The position numbers were made by a program, and so were the translations under genes. A stretch of 64,000 nucleotides of DNA, from NCBI GenBank assembly GCA_037903355.1, contig JBAJFE010000014.1, positions 6,758,001 through 6,822,000 on the forward strand. Reading direction: 5' to 3'. Of this stretch, positions 44,131 to 56,280 are shown in pieces. The notes under the pieces were generated by a model. That model made no database searches. It was not told where the DNA came from and was given only the letters and a program-made list of their open reading frames with translations. The stretch's first letter is position 1, and each line of letters opens with the position of its first letter. This stretch comes from Trichuris trichiura. Its lineage: Eukaryota; Nematoda; Enoplea; Trichinellida; Trichuridae.

Positions 44131-45645
44131 TCCTAGAATCAACGGAAGTAAACTGCGTTGGTCAAAATGTCGTGACTGGCGCTACTTCACAAAGCAGTAA
44201 CCTAGGAACAACCAGATGGCCAACAGCAAAGCGTACGACACTAAGACAACGATGCATTCAAGCCTGTTTACCAGAATAACACTGTTCGACTATGGGCTAT
44301 TCAACGAACACTGGATTACTTTCAACAGGAGGGAAGTAAAGTCTCACTGGCAAGTACAGCTTCCAGGGATAGTATGGAGTGTTTATTCTAGAACAAGTTG
44401 TTTGGGAATTCAATCTGTTCTATCAGTAGCGCTAAGCGTAAAGAAAAGACGACGACAAAACAGGTTGACGTCAATGCTTTGGATTTTGAAATAAACATTA
44501 TATGCTGCTATTAAGACAAATTTGTAAATCCCAATAAAGGTCACTTATACCAGTAAAGCAAGAAGTAATTATATAATGTGTATCCTATACTGACTGCAGA
44601 AAATGTAGGACTATTAAGCGTTTGATCATTAGAAATTTAAAAAATTCTCAACGCTAAAATAAATGCAACTTTATGAACTGTTTCGGCGTCAAAGTAAATT
44701 GCCATCAGCGAATATGTATATGCGCACCCTTCCATCTCATAATGCGTGAACCTCACGAAAAAGAAGTCGCATTTAGAAAATAAGAAGTTTTTAACGTTAT
44801 TAAGTGAATAAGAAACAAGATAGAAAAGCGTGAAATATACTGAATGATAGAGAAGCAGTTCGCTCAGGCTCGCAACGGAAATATCTCATTCCAGAAATTT
44901 CGAGCAAAAATGTTTTTATATTGTTAGTCACTTGTTTCGCATACAAGGCATTGTAGTCTTGAAGAATTTGAATAATACAAGAACAATGGAAGGCTGCCCG
45001 AGAAGCGAACTGCTCTGGTGTCAGCCGCTGACTTAAAGCAACACTATTTCTACACCTAAATTTCGTAACCACAGCCGACGAAATTACTGTTCAGAAACAG
45101 CCAGCAACATTCCTTATTTAACGTGAGGCCAAAGAAAATTTGCATGGCTGAACAGAAAGGTGTCTCCATTTCTCAGGAAAATAGTAACGGCTATCGCACA
45201 TAGCGAAAGTCAAAGACATTAAAGTGCCTAGTTCAACATAAAACAATTGAAGCAAGCTTTAAAAAACTAGTTCAACGCAAAATAAGTGAACCAAGCTTAC
45301 AAATAAACAGAAAGCCACATAAATTAAAAATTCAAATGTTAAAATGACTTTATCGCGCTCATTTTAAACTGCAGCGCTCAATTAAATTAAGAAAGAAAAT
45401 ATCCCAAATATCAAGAAAACTATCCAAAGCAAAACTGTTTGTCCATTGGAAAAGACGGCTATTTCTTAAACCTAAAAACAATCTTCTAATCGAAATCAGA
45501 ACTAAAATATATTCCCACTGAGCATGCGTACCAACTTTAGAAGTTAAATCTGCAACTGCATACCACTTTATAGAATGAAAATTAAGTAACCATGCAATTG
45601 CATGTTTTCCAACCATCGGTCTATTTTATAATGTATTCGTATTGT
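44131..45645. other. Intergenic, upstream of the peptidase gene
   Basis: The first few hundred bases should hold the peptidase promoter. No element recognised. Short open frames (44216-44494, 44800-45072) show no known motif. Confidence 0.3.
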
Positions 45646-46463
45646 ACAGTTGCAACTCGATTATCAGAAACGAATCTTGGAAGCGGTAATTCGGATACGA
45701 AAAACTCCAATAACCGAAGTTTGCTTTGTTTATTGATTTTTCTTAACTGCGAGCATTCTAAGTTGTACTCCTTGAAGAGCAGCTCATGCGCGCGTTAACT
45801 CAGTTGCATTTAAACCATAGGAATACAACAAATGGTCAAACTTTTTGCAGACAATTTGTCACAGATGTTAATAGCAGAGACCGTAGCGGCGCTGACACCG
45901 TACTTTTCACTTAATGAACGGCCTGATTCTCCCCTTTCCAGCACTTCTATTATCTTAAAAAAGTACTATCCGCTTTCTTTTTGAGGACATCACGCATCGA
46001 GAAAGATAACCCTACCCAGTGGCCAGAAAGTCTAAAGAAGCTAGTGAGAAACGCTAGCGACTCTGCAGAGCAAACCAACCTTTTCAAAAGCAAATTGTTT
46101 GCTTCTTTCGAGGAAACAGTAACCCAAACACTATCAATTTACGCAATAAACCGAGAAAATGACTCAACGAACAAGCGATGTTCAAGTAGCAATTGTTTTG
46201 AGACACACTGTAGTACTGCTCGCCCGACCGAGAGACCTGTAATACCAACGTACAGACTACTACTAAAGCGCAAGTAGTTCTCTTGGAAAGCGATTTATAA
46301 GACTGTAAAAACAACGGGATGCCTAGGCAGTCTATTCGGAAAACCAAACTAGTTCTTTTAAGAAGTAACAGGCATACACCTTGGAAATCGTTCATCATAC
46401 TGTAGGCCTATTGTCCTCTCTCAATTCCAATAAGCCTATTTTCTGGTAATTCAGTTTCTACTG
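45646..46463 (-). mobile_element. pogo-like element with HTH relic (818 bp)
   Basis: TA on both sides; termini CAGTTGCAACTCGATTATC and the complement of CAGTAGAAACTGAATTACC. On the minus strand near 45960-45830 a helix-turn-helix of pogo type can be read (EVLERGESGRSLSEKYGVSA). No DDE domain, so non-autonomous. Confidence 0.65.
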
Positions 46464-46543
46464 TACAAGTTCCTTGCTTTCATTAAATAAAACTGCCGCA
46501 TCAACAGCGTCGTTTTCTTAAAACGAAAATTTCCATACGAAGC

Positions 46544-46919
46544 TGTGGCAATGCTGGCCAGTGAACCGGACCCCCCCTCAGAGCGCAGTGGGATGATGCC
46601 TCGCACTGCCTGGTGTCTACGTCGTCCTCCATGCGGTGCAAGGGATGCGGCCCTATCGAGGCCGCGTCTAGTGGATGTGGTCACCTCCTTGATGATGCGC
46701 GACCCCACTTCAGGTTACCGACCAACGAGTCGTTCACTCCAGAATGGCCCCGTATTCGTCTATATAAGATTACGGGGACTGGGGTGTCCTGAGTCTCTCC
46801 GCCGGTCTCTCCCTGATCGTACGACCGTTCCATCTCGCTCTTGTATCCAGTTACTACCTCAGTGTTCTGCGTTAATAAACCTGTACTCTTTCGTATCGTA
46901 CCAGCACCATTCGCCTACA
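46544..46919 (+). repeat. 5' LTR of the Gypsy element
   Basis: Starts TGTGGCAATG and ends CGCCTACA. Contains TATATAAG near 46778 and AATAAACC near 46873, which place promoter and polyadenylation signal. Open frames through it on both strands are not genes. Confidence 0.9.
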
Positions 46920-46950
46920 AGCTATCGAGGATTTAACGGACGGAATCAGT

Positions 46951-47570
46951 ATGGACAAGTCACTAGACTTGAGACTGATCCCAGAATATGACGGGACGGC
47001 AAAACAGTCGATTGCAGAATGGCTCGAGAAGGTCGAGTTGGTTTGCAAGCTGCGTGGAATCGACAACATTGCTGAAGTCATACCCCTACGCCTTACGGAC
47101 GGCGCCTTTGCTGTTTACTTGCAGTTGGCAGATGACGAAAGGAAGAACCCTGCTAGGCTGAAGGATGCGTTGCTTGCTGCTTTCGCGGTAGATCCTTATG
47201 ATGCCTACGAAGAGTTTATCGCAAGAAAGCTTGGTGCCTCTGAAGTGCCTGACGTTTTCCTAGCTCACCTTCGAAAACTGGCGTCTCTTTTCGGAGGTGT
47301 GCCAGAGAAAACCCTGGTTCGTGCTTTTGTAGTTGGGTTGCCAGAGAGTCTCCAGCGGTTGCTGAAAGCTGGTGCACGCATGGAGGATCTTAACCTCAGT
47401 CAGATTCTCGCCCGCATACGGGCGATGACAAAGGAAGAACGCAATACGAGCGTTCAGGAGCTGTCTCGGCGCCAGAGACTCCAAGGCGCGATCGCAAACG
47501 GAAGGCTCAGCACGGAGATGCTTCGCATGCGGTAGTCTAGACCACTTCGCGAGGGACTGTCCAACTCGAA
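46951..47570 (+). pseudogene. gag of the Gypsy element
   Basis: Capsid-like protein, 194 residues from ATG 46951 (MDKSLDLRLIPEYDGTAKQS) to TAG 47533-47535. A CCHC zinc knuckle (CFACGSLDHFARDC) follows at about 47511-47560 in another frame, so a small indel separates the capsid from the nucleocapsid. The capsid stretch itself is uninterrupted. Confidence 0.8.
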
Positions 47571-47585
47571 CTAAAGGACAAAGGC

Positions 47586-50440
47586 ATGACTACGAAAGTA
47601 ATAGACCTGATTACGAGCCCCAGACGCAAAACCGCCATCGCAGAAGATCTGGAGCAACGAATCCCAACCGTCAGGAAAACGAGTCCGGGGAGGAGCTGCC
47701 GGCGCCGGCATCCTCCCCTCGCAAACTATGATAGGGGCGCTGCCGACCGTCCAAGTGGAGGTCGATGGCGTGGAACGAAACGTCTTGGTGGACACTGGAT
47801 GTTCAAAGTGTGTAGCACGCGTTCCTGCTGCGCAAGCTGGAGGAAAATCCCGGCTAGCATAGTTGCGGTAGACGGTAGTGAGATACGTTGCCAAGGCCTG
47901 GGAACGGTGCAGCTACAGTCGGCTGAAGGAGGCCAGGCCAGAGTCGGTGTGGTAGTGACTGCCAGGAAGCCGTTGGGATTCAACTTCATTCTCGGAATGA
48001 ATACAGTGACGGCCCTAGGCGGAGTGTCCATCAGTCCTCGACGCCACGTGCGATTTGGAACGGAACGCGAGGACATCGGTGCCGCAGGCGTTGCGGGGAT
48101 AAAGTTAGAGGAAAAAGACTTCGCGCTGACATTTGACCCTGTCGTTCGTTGTTGGACCGCTGCTTGGAGATGGTCTGACGGTAGAGGACCGGACGTCCTC
48201 CAGAACAAGGTCAAAGAATATGTGCCAGCGGCCAGAGCCAAGTCCGCATACAGAGAAGAGTTGCAGAATTGGATTGAAAACGGCTGGTTAGTGCCGTACG
48301 ATGAAAGAAAGTACGGACCAGCGAAAGGGCTGATACCTCTAATGGCCGTGGTGCAACGCAACAAAGAGAAGGTGCGGCCTGTTATGGATTTCAGGGAGTT
48401 AAGCGCCTTCATCAAAACCTTTACGGCTGATGCAGACGTGTATACCCAAAGGTTGCGCGAATGGCGCAGACAGGGACCCAGCGTGTCCGTAATCGATCTG
48501 AAGGCGGCCTACCTGCAAATCCATATGAAGAAATCCTTGTGGCCGTTCCAAACAGTGGTGTTCGATGGTCGCAGGTTTTGCCTCACTCGCCTGGGATTCG
48601 GCCTCAACGTCGCCCCTCAAGTCATGAAGGCTGTCCTCAACTATGTGCTCGCGAGAGATGAGGACATAAAACGAGGAACCTCAGCCTATCTCGACGACAT
48701 ACTGGTCAACGAGGATATCGTCAAGGCCAGCCGTGTCGAAGAACACCTCGCGCAGTACGGGCTGTTGTGCAAGCCACCTGAGCGCGTGCGCGACGGTACG
48801 CCCGTTCTCGGGTTGAGAGTCTGGGGGGAGCGCGACCGACTGGTGTGGCGAAGGGACGCCAAGGTGGGCGACGTACCGCATGGATTGTCCCGGCGATCAG
48901 TGTTCTCTTACTGCGGCAGACTGACTGGCCACTTCCCAGTATGTAGCTGGCTGACAGTTGCTGCTTCGTTTCTCAAGAGGGCAGTCACAGCAGCTACGTC
49001 GAGCTGGGACGAAGCAGTCGAAAGCAGCTGGTTGAAGACATTCCTTTGCGAGATCGCTGTCAGGATAAGGAAAGAAGATCCCGTGAGAAGGGCATGGAAT
49101 GTCTCAGGTGAGCGAGCCAGACTCTAGGTGGACGCCAGTGCGCTAGCCATCGGCGCAGCGCTTGAAGTCGAAGGGTCCATCGTGGAGGACGCTGCTTGGC
49201 TGCGCCCCAACGACGCATGCCACATCAATATGGCAGAGATTGACGCCGCCATCAAAGGCCTGAATCTGGCCCTGTCGTGGAATATGAAAACCGTCGAACT
49301 AATGACGGATTCTGCGACGGTCTTCCGATGGATATCAAACGGCCACTCAGGCAGAGCCCGCCTGAAAACCAAAGCGGCGAACGAGATGCTGATACGGAGG
49401 CGCATCAGCACGGTCCTCTCAGTGGTGAGAAAGTACGACTTAAAGCTCACTGTCAAGCTCGTCAAGTCGGCAGACAACAAGGCCGATGTTCTGACTCGTG
49501 CTCCCCACCGATGGTTTGCGTTCGCCTCTGCGGCTAATAAGCCTGTTTGCGCAGCGACCGGCGACGGAAACGCCGAACAGTGGATAAGCAGTCTGTCACG
49601 CTGCGGGCCACCCAGGTGTCAGGAGGACAGTCTACTTCGCCAGAACGGTCCAACCGACGGTATCCAAACGGCTGGTGCGTCAGGTCGTGACCGACTACGA
49701 AGTCTGTCGAACGGTTGACCCTGCACTGGTGAAATAGAAATGTGGCACCTGGCAGTGCAGGAAACGTGGCGGAGAGTCGGCATGTATATAACGCACTACC
49801 ACGGGAGGCCTTACCTCACCCTGATAGACTGCGGCCCCTCGAGGTTTGTTGTCTGGCGGTCGCTAAGGCTTCAGGCTAGTGCGGATGTCGTGCAGGAACT
49901 CGAAGCCGTGTTCTGTGAACGCAGCGCGCCGGAAGAGCTCCAAACGACAACGACACCGCGTTCAAGAGCAAGACGTTCTCGCAACTGATGCTGCGATGAA
50001 GTGTAAACCTTCGGTTTCGGTGCGCCTACGTACCGTCCGGAAACGGCATCGCGGAACGATTCCATCGCACGGTGAAAGTTATAGCCACAAGAGCTGTTCA
50101 ATCGCCGAAGCTATATAATGTGACGCCGCGTGACGACCGCAAGGTGCAATCAGCTCCGGCTAGTAGGATATATAGGTACGACGTCCGGCTCCGGGGGATC
50201 GACCAACCACGGAATGAAGAGCAGCCCGAGGGTGGTCCTTACGCGGTTGGCGATAAAGTATGGATCAAGCCGCCTGGAGCTCGGTGTGACACTCGTTACC
50301 GACCAGGTATGATTACCGGCACTCTGTCCCGGCAGGCTGCCGTCGTCAACGAGACTCCCCGTCGTGTCCGCGATCTTCGCCGCCGCCCGCATTCAGAAGA
50401 AGCGGGAAGTGAAGAACCAAGCGGACGACCAGGACGATAA
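47586..50440 (+). pseudogene. pol of the Gypsy element: protease, RT, RNase H, integrase
   Basis: Protease active site LVDTGCSK near 47785-47808 in a shifted frame. RT at 48200-48900 with VIDLKAAYLQI, LGFGLNVAPQVM and the catalytic SAYLDDIL. TAG at 49125-49127 then interrupts the frame at the RNase H start (VDASALAIGAAL, HINMAEIDAAI, LMTDSATV). Integrase core at 49760-50090, across frames, keeps LIDCGPSRFVVWR, NDNDTAF and PSGNGIAERFHRTVK, so all D,D,E residues are visible. GPYAVGDKVWIKP near 50240-50280 is a GPY/F-type C-terminal module. Not functional. Confidence 0.88.
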
Positions 50441-50577
50441 TTTAATCGTCCTCTTTCCGGGAGAAGACCAGGCAGGATCAGATCATGCGATGGAGTCTAC
50501 GACTAGTGAACCCAGGCGGTCGGCACGAATTCGCAGGCCGCGCCTCCAATGCTGTGATCAGTAAGATCAGGGGGGAG

Positions 50578-50954
50578 TGTGGCAATGCTGGCCAGTGAAC
50601 CGGACCCCCCCCTCAGGGCGCAGTGGGATGATGCCTTGCACTGCCTGGCGTCGACGTCGTCCTCCCTGTGGTGCAAGGGATGCGGCCCTACCGAGGCCGC
50701 GTCTAGCGGATGAAATCACCTCCTTGATGATGCGTGACCTCGCTTCAGGTTACCGACCAACGAGTCGTTCACTCCAGAATGGCCCCGTATTCGTCTACAT
50801 AAGATTACGGGAACTGGGGTGTCCTGAGTCTCTCCGCCGGTCTCTCCCTGATCGTACGACCGTTCCATTTCGCTCTTGTATCCAGTTATTACCTCAGTAT
50901 TCTGTGTGAATAAACCTGTACTCTTTCGTATCGTACCAGCGCCATTCGCCTACA
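50578..50954 (+). repeat. 3' LTR of the Gypsy element
   Basis: Same ends and signals as the 5' LTR. Differences are scattered substitutions and one extra C in the early poly-C run. Confidence 0.9.
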
Positions 50955-51205
50955 AAAGCAGTGTTAATAGAAGACCCGTAAGAAGCGAGGGATGATAACG
51001 GAATTCCACATAAAATATAAGGAATCTATACACCGTTTCATAAAGCTAAGTCGCCTCTATTCTCTTCGCTGCGATTAGTAACAAGTGAAGTATGAGCGAT
51101 GGTTGTCAGCCAGTATCGCTGGAGCAGCAGAACATACGCGCAGCATAACAGTGATGAGCATTAAACTAAACTGTAGCTCATGTTATAGTCCTGAATTCAC
51201 ATATA

Positions 51206-51869
51206 CAGTAGAACCCCCATAAGTTGACCACCCAAGGGACCGGGGAAAACTGGTCAACATAGGAGGCTGTGGGTATAAGTGGCTCGGCTGAATAGACTGC
51301 AGTTGAACCACCGTAAGTTGTCCATTAAACAGACTGGTTAAGTTACTGTGAACAAACTAGCATTGCGTCCATATACCACGTCACGGCTAAAGCGGTCAAC
51401 TTACCACTTACGGAGGTTGTCCTCCGTCGGCAGCATTCGCTCGATGGGCGAATGCTGCCGACGCGGAGGTGAGAGGTTATGTAATTGAGGAAACGCGCAA
51501 GCTGCGCCAGCAAGGATGGAAAAAGCACCATCAAAGCGACGGAATCGGTTCTGTAATCAGGAATCTCCAACGTAAGGTAATGAAAAACTTCGCTACTATG
51601 AGTATTAACACATTCAGGCACTGACGGTTAACAGCTCCTAGCGACTAAGACAGAGCAAACTGAAGTGGTCAACTTACAGAGTGCAAATTAGCATTGCGTC
51701 CATATACCAGCTCACGGCTAAAGCGGTCACCTTCTCACTTCTGGAGGTGGTCAATTTATAGAGGTTGTCCTTGCGCTTATTTACGCGCGGACCAACCAAC
51801 TGGTCAAAATTCGGTCAACTTAAGGAGGTGGTCAACATAGAGAGGTGGTAAACTGTGGAGGTTCCACTG
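51206..51869. mobile_element. Tigger-type MITE, rearranged
   Basis: Left terminus CAGTAGAACCCCCATAAG with TA before it; right terminus AGGTTCCACTG at 51869. Inside, a second eroded terminus near 51300 and partial duplicates of the Tigger A end are seen, so this is probably a nested or recombined pair. 51428-51466 forms a near-perfect hairpin (CGTCGGCAGCATTCG and complement). Confidence 0.55.
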
Positions 51870-51904
51870 CAGTTCTATTGGTTTATGTTTATGTTCTATA
51901 TCAC

Positions 51905-52148
51905 ACAGACCAATAGCTCAAGTTCTCCACGCATCACCCACGTTCAGTAATGCGTGGAATTCCTGATTGACAGAACAATTAATTTGTGCAATCTCGAATA
52001 CCTCCAGCCAGGGCTTAACTACGTTAGATGTTCTACAAAAACGGTTTTCCGAAATCTTGCATTGTCCACGTGTTCTAACACCAACTTCGCAACCATAAAC
52101 TTCTCAAACCAAATGCCTTACACCTTCCTTTCTTACACCGCTGACGAC
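51905..52148 (+). pseudogene. PLE fragment: RT C-terminal remnant joined to terminal sequence
   Basis: Decayed coding text corresponding to HHPRSVMRG..., LEYLQP, FYKNGFPKS of PLE copy 2, with stops and frameshifts. It then jumps to CACCGCTGACGAC, the start of a hammerhead-like core, which is cut by the solo LTR. The endonuclease region is deleted. Confidence 0.7.
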
Positions 52149-52523
52149 TGCAGGCGAAAGCTCCTGGGACGATACGCAAGAGTAGTACAAGTTTATTAAT
52201 ACTGAACGCTGTGGCGATCGCTGGAGACAAGACAGAGATGGAACGATTGTACGATCAGGGAGAAACCGACGGAGAGACTCTAGATGCCGGTTCTCGTAAC
52301 GTTGTATAGGCGAGATCGAGGCCATTCTGGGGTGAACGACTCGTTGGTCGGTAACCTGAAGCGGGGTCGCGCATCATCGAGGAGATGACTTCACCCGCTA
52401 GACGTGGCTTCGATAGGGTCGCATCCGTGGCACCACAGGGAAGACAATTTCGACGCCAGGTAGTGTGAGGCATCATTCCGCTGCGCCCGTAGGGGGTCCG
52501 GATCACTGGCCAGCATTGCCACA
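52149..52523 (-). mobile_element. Solo LTR of the Gypsy family with perfect TSD ACGAC
   Basis: 375 bp; on the minus strand it runs from TGTGGCAATGCTGGCC to TTCGCCTGCA and matches the LTRs of the 46.5-51 kb element with clear divergence. ACGAC lies immediately outside both ends (52144-52148 and 52524-52528). It arose by recombination between LTRs of a former full element. Confidence 0.9.
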
Positions 52524-52539
52524 ACGACGGAACAAAGAC

Positions 52540-52965
52540 GGGGTGTCTTTTAACAGGTTTAGGTTGTTTTATAGTTGGTCTTCTTGTTCACCGGTTTGGC
52601 CTGTTTGATGTATCTGTAAGGAAACTTCAAAGTGCCCTACCAACGAATGGATGAGCAAATTGTTTGAGAAAATACAGAACAATATGAATACCGTAGGTTT
52701 GGAACTGCTCTTGTTCCGTCGTCAGCAGTGTGAGGGAGGTGTTTATTCGTAGCGTTTATTAACCCCCTTGCCGAATAAACACCTTCTCCCTCACACTGCT
52801 GACGACAGAACAAGAGCAGTTCCAAAACGTACGGTATTGAATTGTTCTGTAATTTCTCTAACAATTTGCTCATCCATTCGTTGGTAGGGCACTTTGCAGT
52901 TTACTTACAGATACGTAAAACAGGCCAAACCTGTGAACAAGAAGATCAATTAGGAAAACATATAT
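52540..52965. repeat. PLE foldback with paired degenerate hammerhead cores
   Basis: Arms about 52565-52745 and 52775-52960 are inverted copies (GTGCCCTACCAACGAATGG, GTGAGGGAGGTGTTTATTCG). Each holds CTGACGA plus a GAAC/GTTC stem (52696-52728 minus, 52798-52830 plus), but CAAA replaces GAAA in both. Continuous with the sequence right of the solo LTR and with the family tip at 17.8 kb. Confidence 0.7.
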
Positions 52966-52979
52966 ATAAAATGATAGAA

Positions 52980-54000
52980 CTATATACACAGAAAATCATA
53001 TATGGAAACCTAAGAGGAAATGGATAAATTTATATGGAACAAAGTGGAATAAAGAGAAAAAGAATCAACATATGTGGAACAAGAAATGGGAAATGGATAT
53101 AACAAATGTGAGATGAACAATAAAGTAAAATATGCAAAATGGAATAACGTGTACATAGTACGATGGTTCAGCATATACGCAACAATGGCCGCAGCTGGCT
53201 GATAGACACAAAGAAGTATCACAAACAAGACATTAAAACACTTTAAACCAGAGGTGGGGAATCTTTTGCTGCCACGGGCCGTTCAGACGTTTATAAGACC
53301 ATTCGTGGGCCGTACAGAATGCACAACCGAAAAGCATAGCCTGCTTTGTTTCCACTTATGTTCATTTAAGTCACTCCACGAACAAAGCGATAAGGAGAGA
53401 TAAAAATAATACTTTGGGTCGTTAGGCGGCAAATGGTCCACGTTACCGGTGCGCACACTAGAGCTGCCTACTGCTTGCCTCTGAAGACTGACGACATCAG
53501 TTTGTCGGCAGGGAGCCGACAGCAAGGCAGCCGACAGCGTGACGTTCCCTGCTTGTTACGCAAAATTTATGTTATTACTAGAATTCACATACATGTAGCC
53601 GACACTTCGACTGGTGCAGCCAATGCCCTCTAGTTGCCTGCACATCCCAAAGTGCTTTTGGAATGTTACTGTACTTGCGTGGGAGTTCAGTGATACTATT
53701 TGTTCGTTTTAAGCTGAAAGAGTTGACGTTAGAAAACAATAAAACGATTCTGTCGGCTACATGCAATAACTTTATCGCATTTCCAAAAAATAAGCTCCCA
53801 CAGTCACATTTCATTAAATCGCACATGCACGTGCGGTTGCCTTAGCGGGTGGAAGGCAACGCTTCACGGGCCGGACGTTCTCCACCCCTGCTTTAAACCG
53901 TTAAATCGATTGAATGGCGATGTCGCACTTCCTATTTACGCTGATTTTTAGTACCGCTGAGAACGAGTAACGCGCGGTCCGAAAGCTACAGGCTTGCATT
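52980..54000 (+). mobile_element. PLE 3' region interrupted by a hAT MITE
   Basis: AT-rich PLE 3' untranslated sequence to 53240, then again from 53899 (CGTTAAATCGATTG...) to a degenerate hammerhead-like end at 53953-53991 (ACCGCTGAGAACGAG...CCGAAAGCTACAG). The outer parts resemble 4600-4750 and 7010-7130. Confidence 0.5.
53249..53890. mobile_element. Non-autonomous hAT MITE, family a, TSD CTTTAAAC
   Basis: 642 bp, ends CAGAGGTGGGGAATC and TTCTCCACCCCTG. CTTTAAAC at 53241-53248 and 53891-53898 is a perfect 8-bp duplication. Internal text matches 32866-33608. Confidence 0.88.
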
Positions 54001-54343
54001 AAACTGTTTTGTATTTTTCAAAGTGACAAGCTGCATGCAAACAATTCATTCGTAGATAACATAACTAAAATGATTTTCAGGTAACAATTCAGCATCACAG
54101 TACACGTTAAATTCGCAAGTACAAGGTTACTGTATCTTGCGTACGGCAGTTCAGTGTGATAGCTTTAAGTTCTTGGTCGTCAACGCCTGGAGGAGCATGG
54201 ATGAAGCTGTTTCGAATGAGAATGGGTAAATTAACTGCTTATTTGTTTTGATTACGTAGATATGTAATCTTCGTGACTGAATTTATTAATTTCTTTTCAT
54301 AGTGTCTGGAAATGTAAAAACCGTTTCTTGAAATTAAAGGAAA

Positions 54344-54444
54344 GGCTTTCGGGACAACTTTTTCCCGTCATCATTGTTTAGCGGGCAACGATTTAACGGT
54401 TCTAATTACTGATGACGGCACGCGGGTGGCCCGAAAGGTTTGTA
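54344..54444. ncRNA. Pair of hammerhead-like motifs facing outward
   Basis: Minus strand 54344-54376: ATGATGA, stem GGGA...TCCC, GAAAGC (first C of the core changed to A). Plus strand 54408-54440: CTGATGA, stem GG...CC, GAAAGG. They diverge from a short centre, as in the larger foldbacks. Confidence 0.45.
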
Positions 54445-55400
54445 AAATTCTCAGCGCACGGGTTCCACTGGTCAAAAAGGTATGCAGTTGTGAGAAACTA
54501 CCAAGTCGTGATAAAAGACCACTGTAGAACGTTCACGTTTCTCTGTAAATCATTCAGCGCTCAATATTCAAAGAGTCTTTAAGAATATATATTTTCAAAT
54601 ATTCATTTCATATTATGTACTTATTTACATTAGGATCACGTTGCAATGCAGATTTTCAGACCGAGACTTTCGAGACGCACCTCCACTTACCTCCGGTGGT
54701 AAATCAGGCGAATATGATGAGATGACAGGGCGTTGATTAATGTTTTCTTAACTTAAACTTATTTTTGCTTAAAACACGCTTGAACGCACCAGTTCTGATA
54801 TTCGCTATTCTTCGACTTTTGGCTGGTGTCACTGTCAGGCGAAGTTTTGAATGTATCCAAGTACTCCAGATCCATTCCTTCTCAAATTGAACATTTACAT
54901 GAATCTTACCCAATTGTAGCATTTGAAAAATTATTTCTTTATTAGCCAAGCATTTTTATAACCTTGGAAAAAGTATCGTTTTATTCAACTTTTGTTCCAA
55001 AGTTTCGTGCTTCCATATTCATTTTTTTTGATTTTATATGCGACTTATTCATTTTTCAATTTCATGTTCCATTTGTTGAATTTTTAATAGCTGGGATCAT
55101 CTGTTAGCCTAAATTTACCTGGTCTGTTAAGTTCTTTGCTAAAACTCATCTGCTAGAATATTTATCTTCTGATTTACATTTCACGTTTATGTTCGCCGTG
55201 GCAGATGGAATCGTTATCATTACGATTAGATGCATGTAGGTCAGGAGAGAACAGGGCGCGTTTTGTAACAGCGCATATGTAAGGTTGTTTGCTAATGGCG
55301 GGATAAGTTTCATTCCAAGTGCTTCGTAATATTGGATTTTTGACTTTGGCATTTCTAAATCGTAAAACAGAGAAACCCTGGCCTACCGTAGATTCGGGGT
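54445..55400. other. Intergenic, unassigned AT-rich sequence
   Basis: No recognisable coding region or repeat; short minus-strand frames have no motif. Confidence 0.3.
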
Positions 55401-55725
55401 TACACGTTCGATAGCGAACACATTCGCGTAGAATTATGTACTGTGTTGTTTAGGAGACAATAATGCGATAGATTTGAAAAAACTGATCGCCAGATTCAAG
55501 ATTCTCTCGCTTGCTACAAAAAGTACAAAAGAGTGTAGAAATAGAACTTGACGCCTTTCTAAAGTAGCTCACGGTTGATGCGCTATCAAACATTACAGTG
55601 GGTGTCTGCTCTTCTATCCATCACTGAGTCAAACAGAAAAAGAACTTGTAGTTGTCACCATAGCATAGATTCCCTTGCTTGTATCATTTAGGCAGATCAA
55701 ACGGATCAGTGAGCTCTCGTATGTG
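55400..55725 (+). repeat. Dispersed non-coding repeat, copy 3 (partial)
   Basis: Matches the early part of the 13.8-kb and 25.3-kb copies (TCTCTCGCTTGCTAC, AACGGATCAGTGAG). It stops where a hAT MITE begins. Confidence 0.5.
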
Positions 55726-55727
55726 TG

Positions 55728-56197
55728 TGGGTAACCTTTTTGCTGCCGCGGGCCGTTTTGGCGTTTATATGACCATTCGCGGGCCGTACAGAATACTCAA
55801 CCAAAAAACATAGCCAGCTTTATTTGCACGTATGTTCATTTAAGTCACCCTCGAACAAAGCGATAAGGCGAGATAAGAACAATACTTTCCATCGGTAGGC
55901 GGCAAATGGTTCACGCTACGGACGCGCACTCTAGTGCCTCCTACTGCTTGCCTCCGAAGACTAACGACATCGGTTTGTAGACAGAGAGACGACAGCAAAG
56001 CAGTCTTCCTAGCCAGCCTGATGCTCCCTGCTTGTTACGCAAGATTTATGTTATTACTAGGATTCACATACAATAAGTTTATCACATTATGAAAAATAAG
56101 CCCCCATAGTCACATTTCACTGAATTTCGCATCCATGCGCGGTTGCCTGAGCGGATGGGATGGAATGGTCTCGCGGGCAGGACGTTCCTCACCCCTG
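55728..56197. mobile_element. hAT MITE, family a, eroded copy
   Basis: Left end reads TGTGTGGGTAACC in place of CAGGGGTGGGGAAC; right end GTTCCTCACCCCTG. The interior matches 53249-53890 (GGGCCG, GAACAAAGCGATAAGG). The target duplication is not readable. Confidence 0.75.
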
Positions 56198-56280
56198 GTG
56201 TAGTAGAGCAGTAAAAAACCGTTTGCTTACTGTTAGTACGCATTGAAAATGAAACTCCTAAACGGTGTGTGGAAAATCGT

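Larger units (their letters stand above)
46544..50954 (+). mobile_element. Gypsy-type LTR retrotransposon, 4.4 kb, decayed
   Basis: 5' LTR 46544-46919 (376 bp) and 3' LTR 50578-50954 (377 bp), both TG...CA, with about 20-25 differences by eye (about 6%). The flanking 5-mers GAAGC and AAAGC match at 4 of 5. A polypurine tract (GATCAGGGGGGAG) precedes the 3' LTR. Order gag, protease, RT, RNase H, integrase shows the Gypsy (Ty3) group. At least one internal stop and several frameshifts are present. The base after the 5' LTR does not start the usual TGG primer-binding site. Confidence 0.92.

Noticed and set aside
46545..46991. 148-codon open frame over the 5' LTR, with a similar 110-codon one at 50577-50909
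   Set aside because: Both are translations of LTR sequence and occur because the two LTRs are copies. The LTR has no coding role here.
47726..48415. 229-codon minus-strand open frame over the Gypsy pol
   Set aside because: Antisense shadow of the protease/RT region with no domain of its own.
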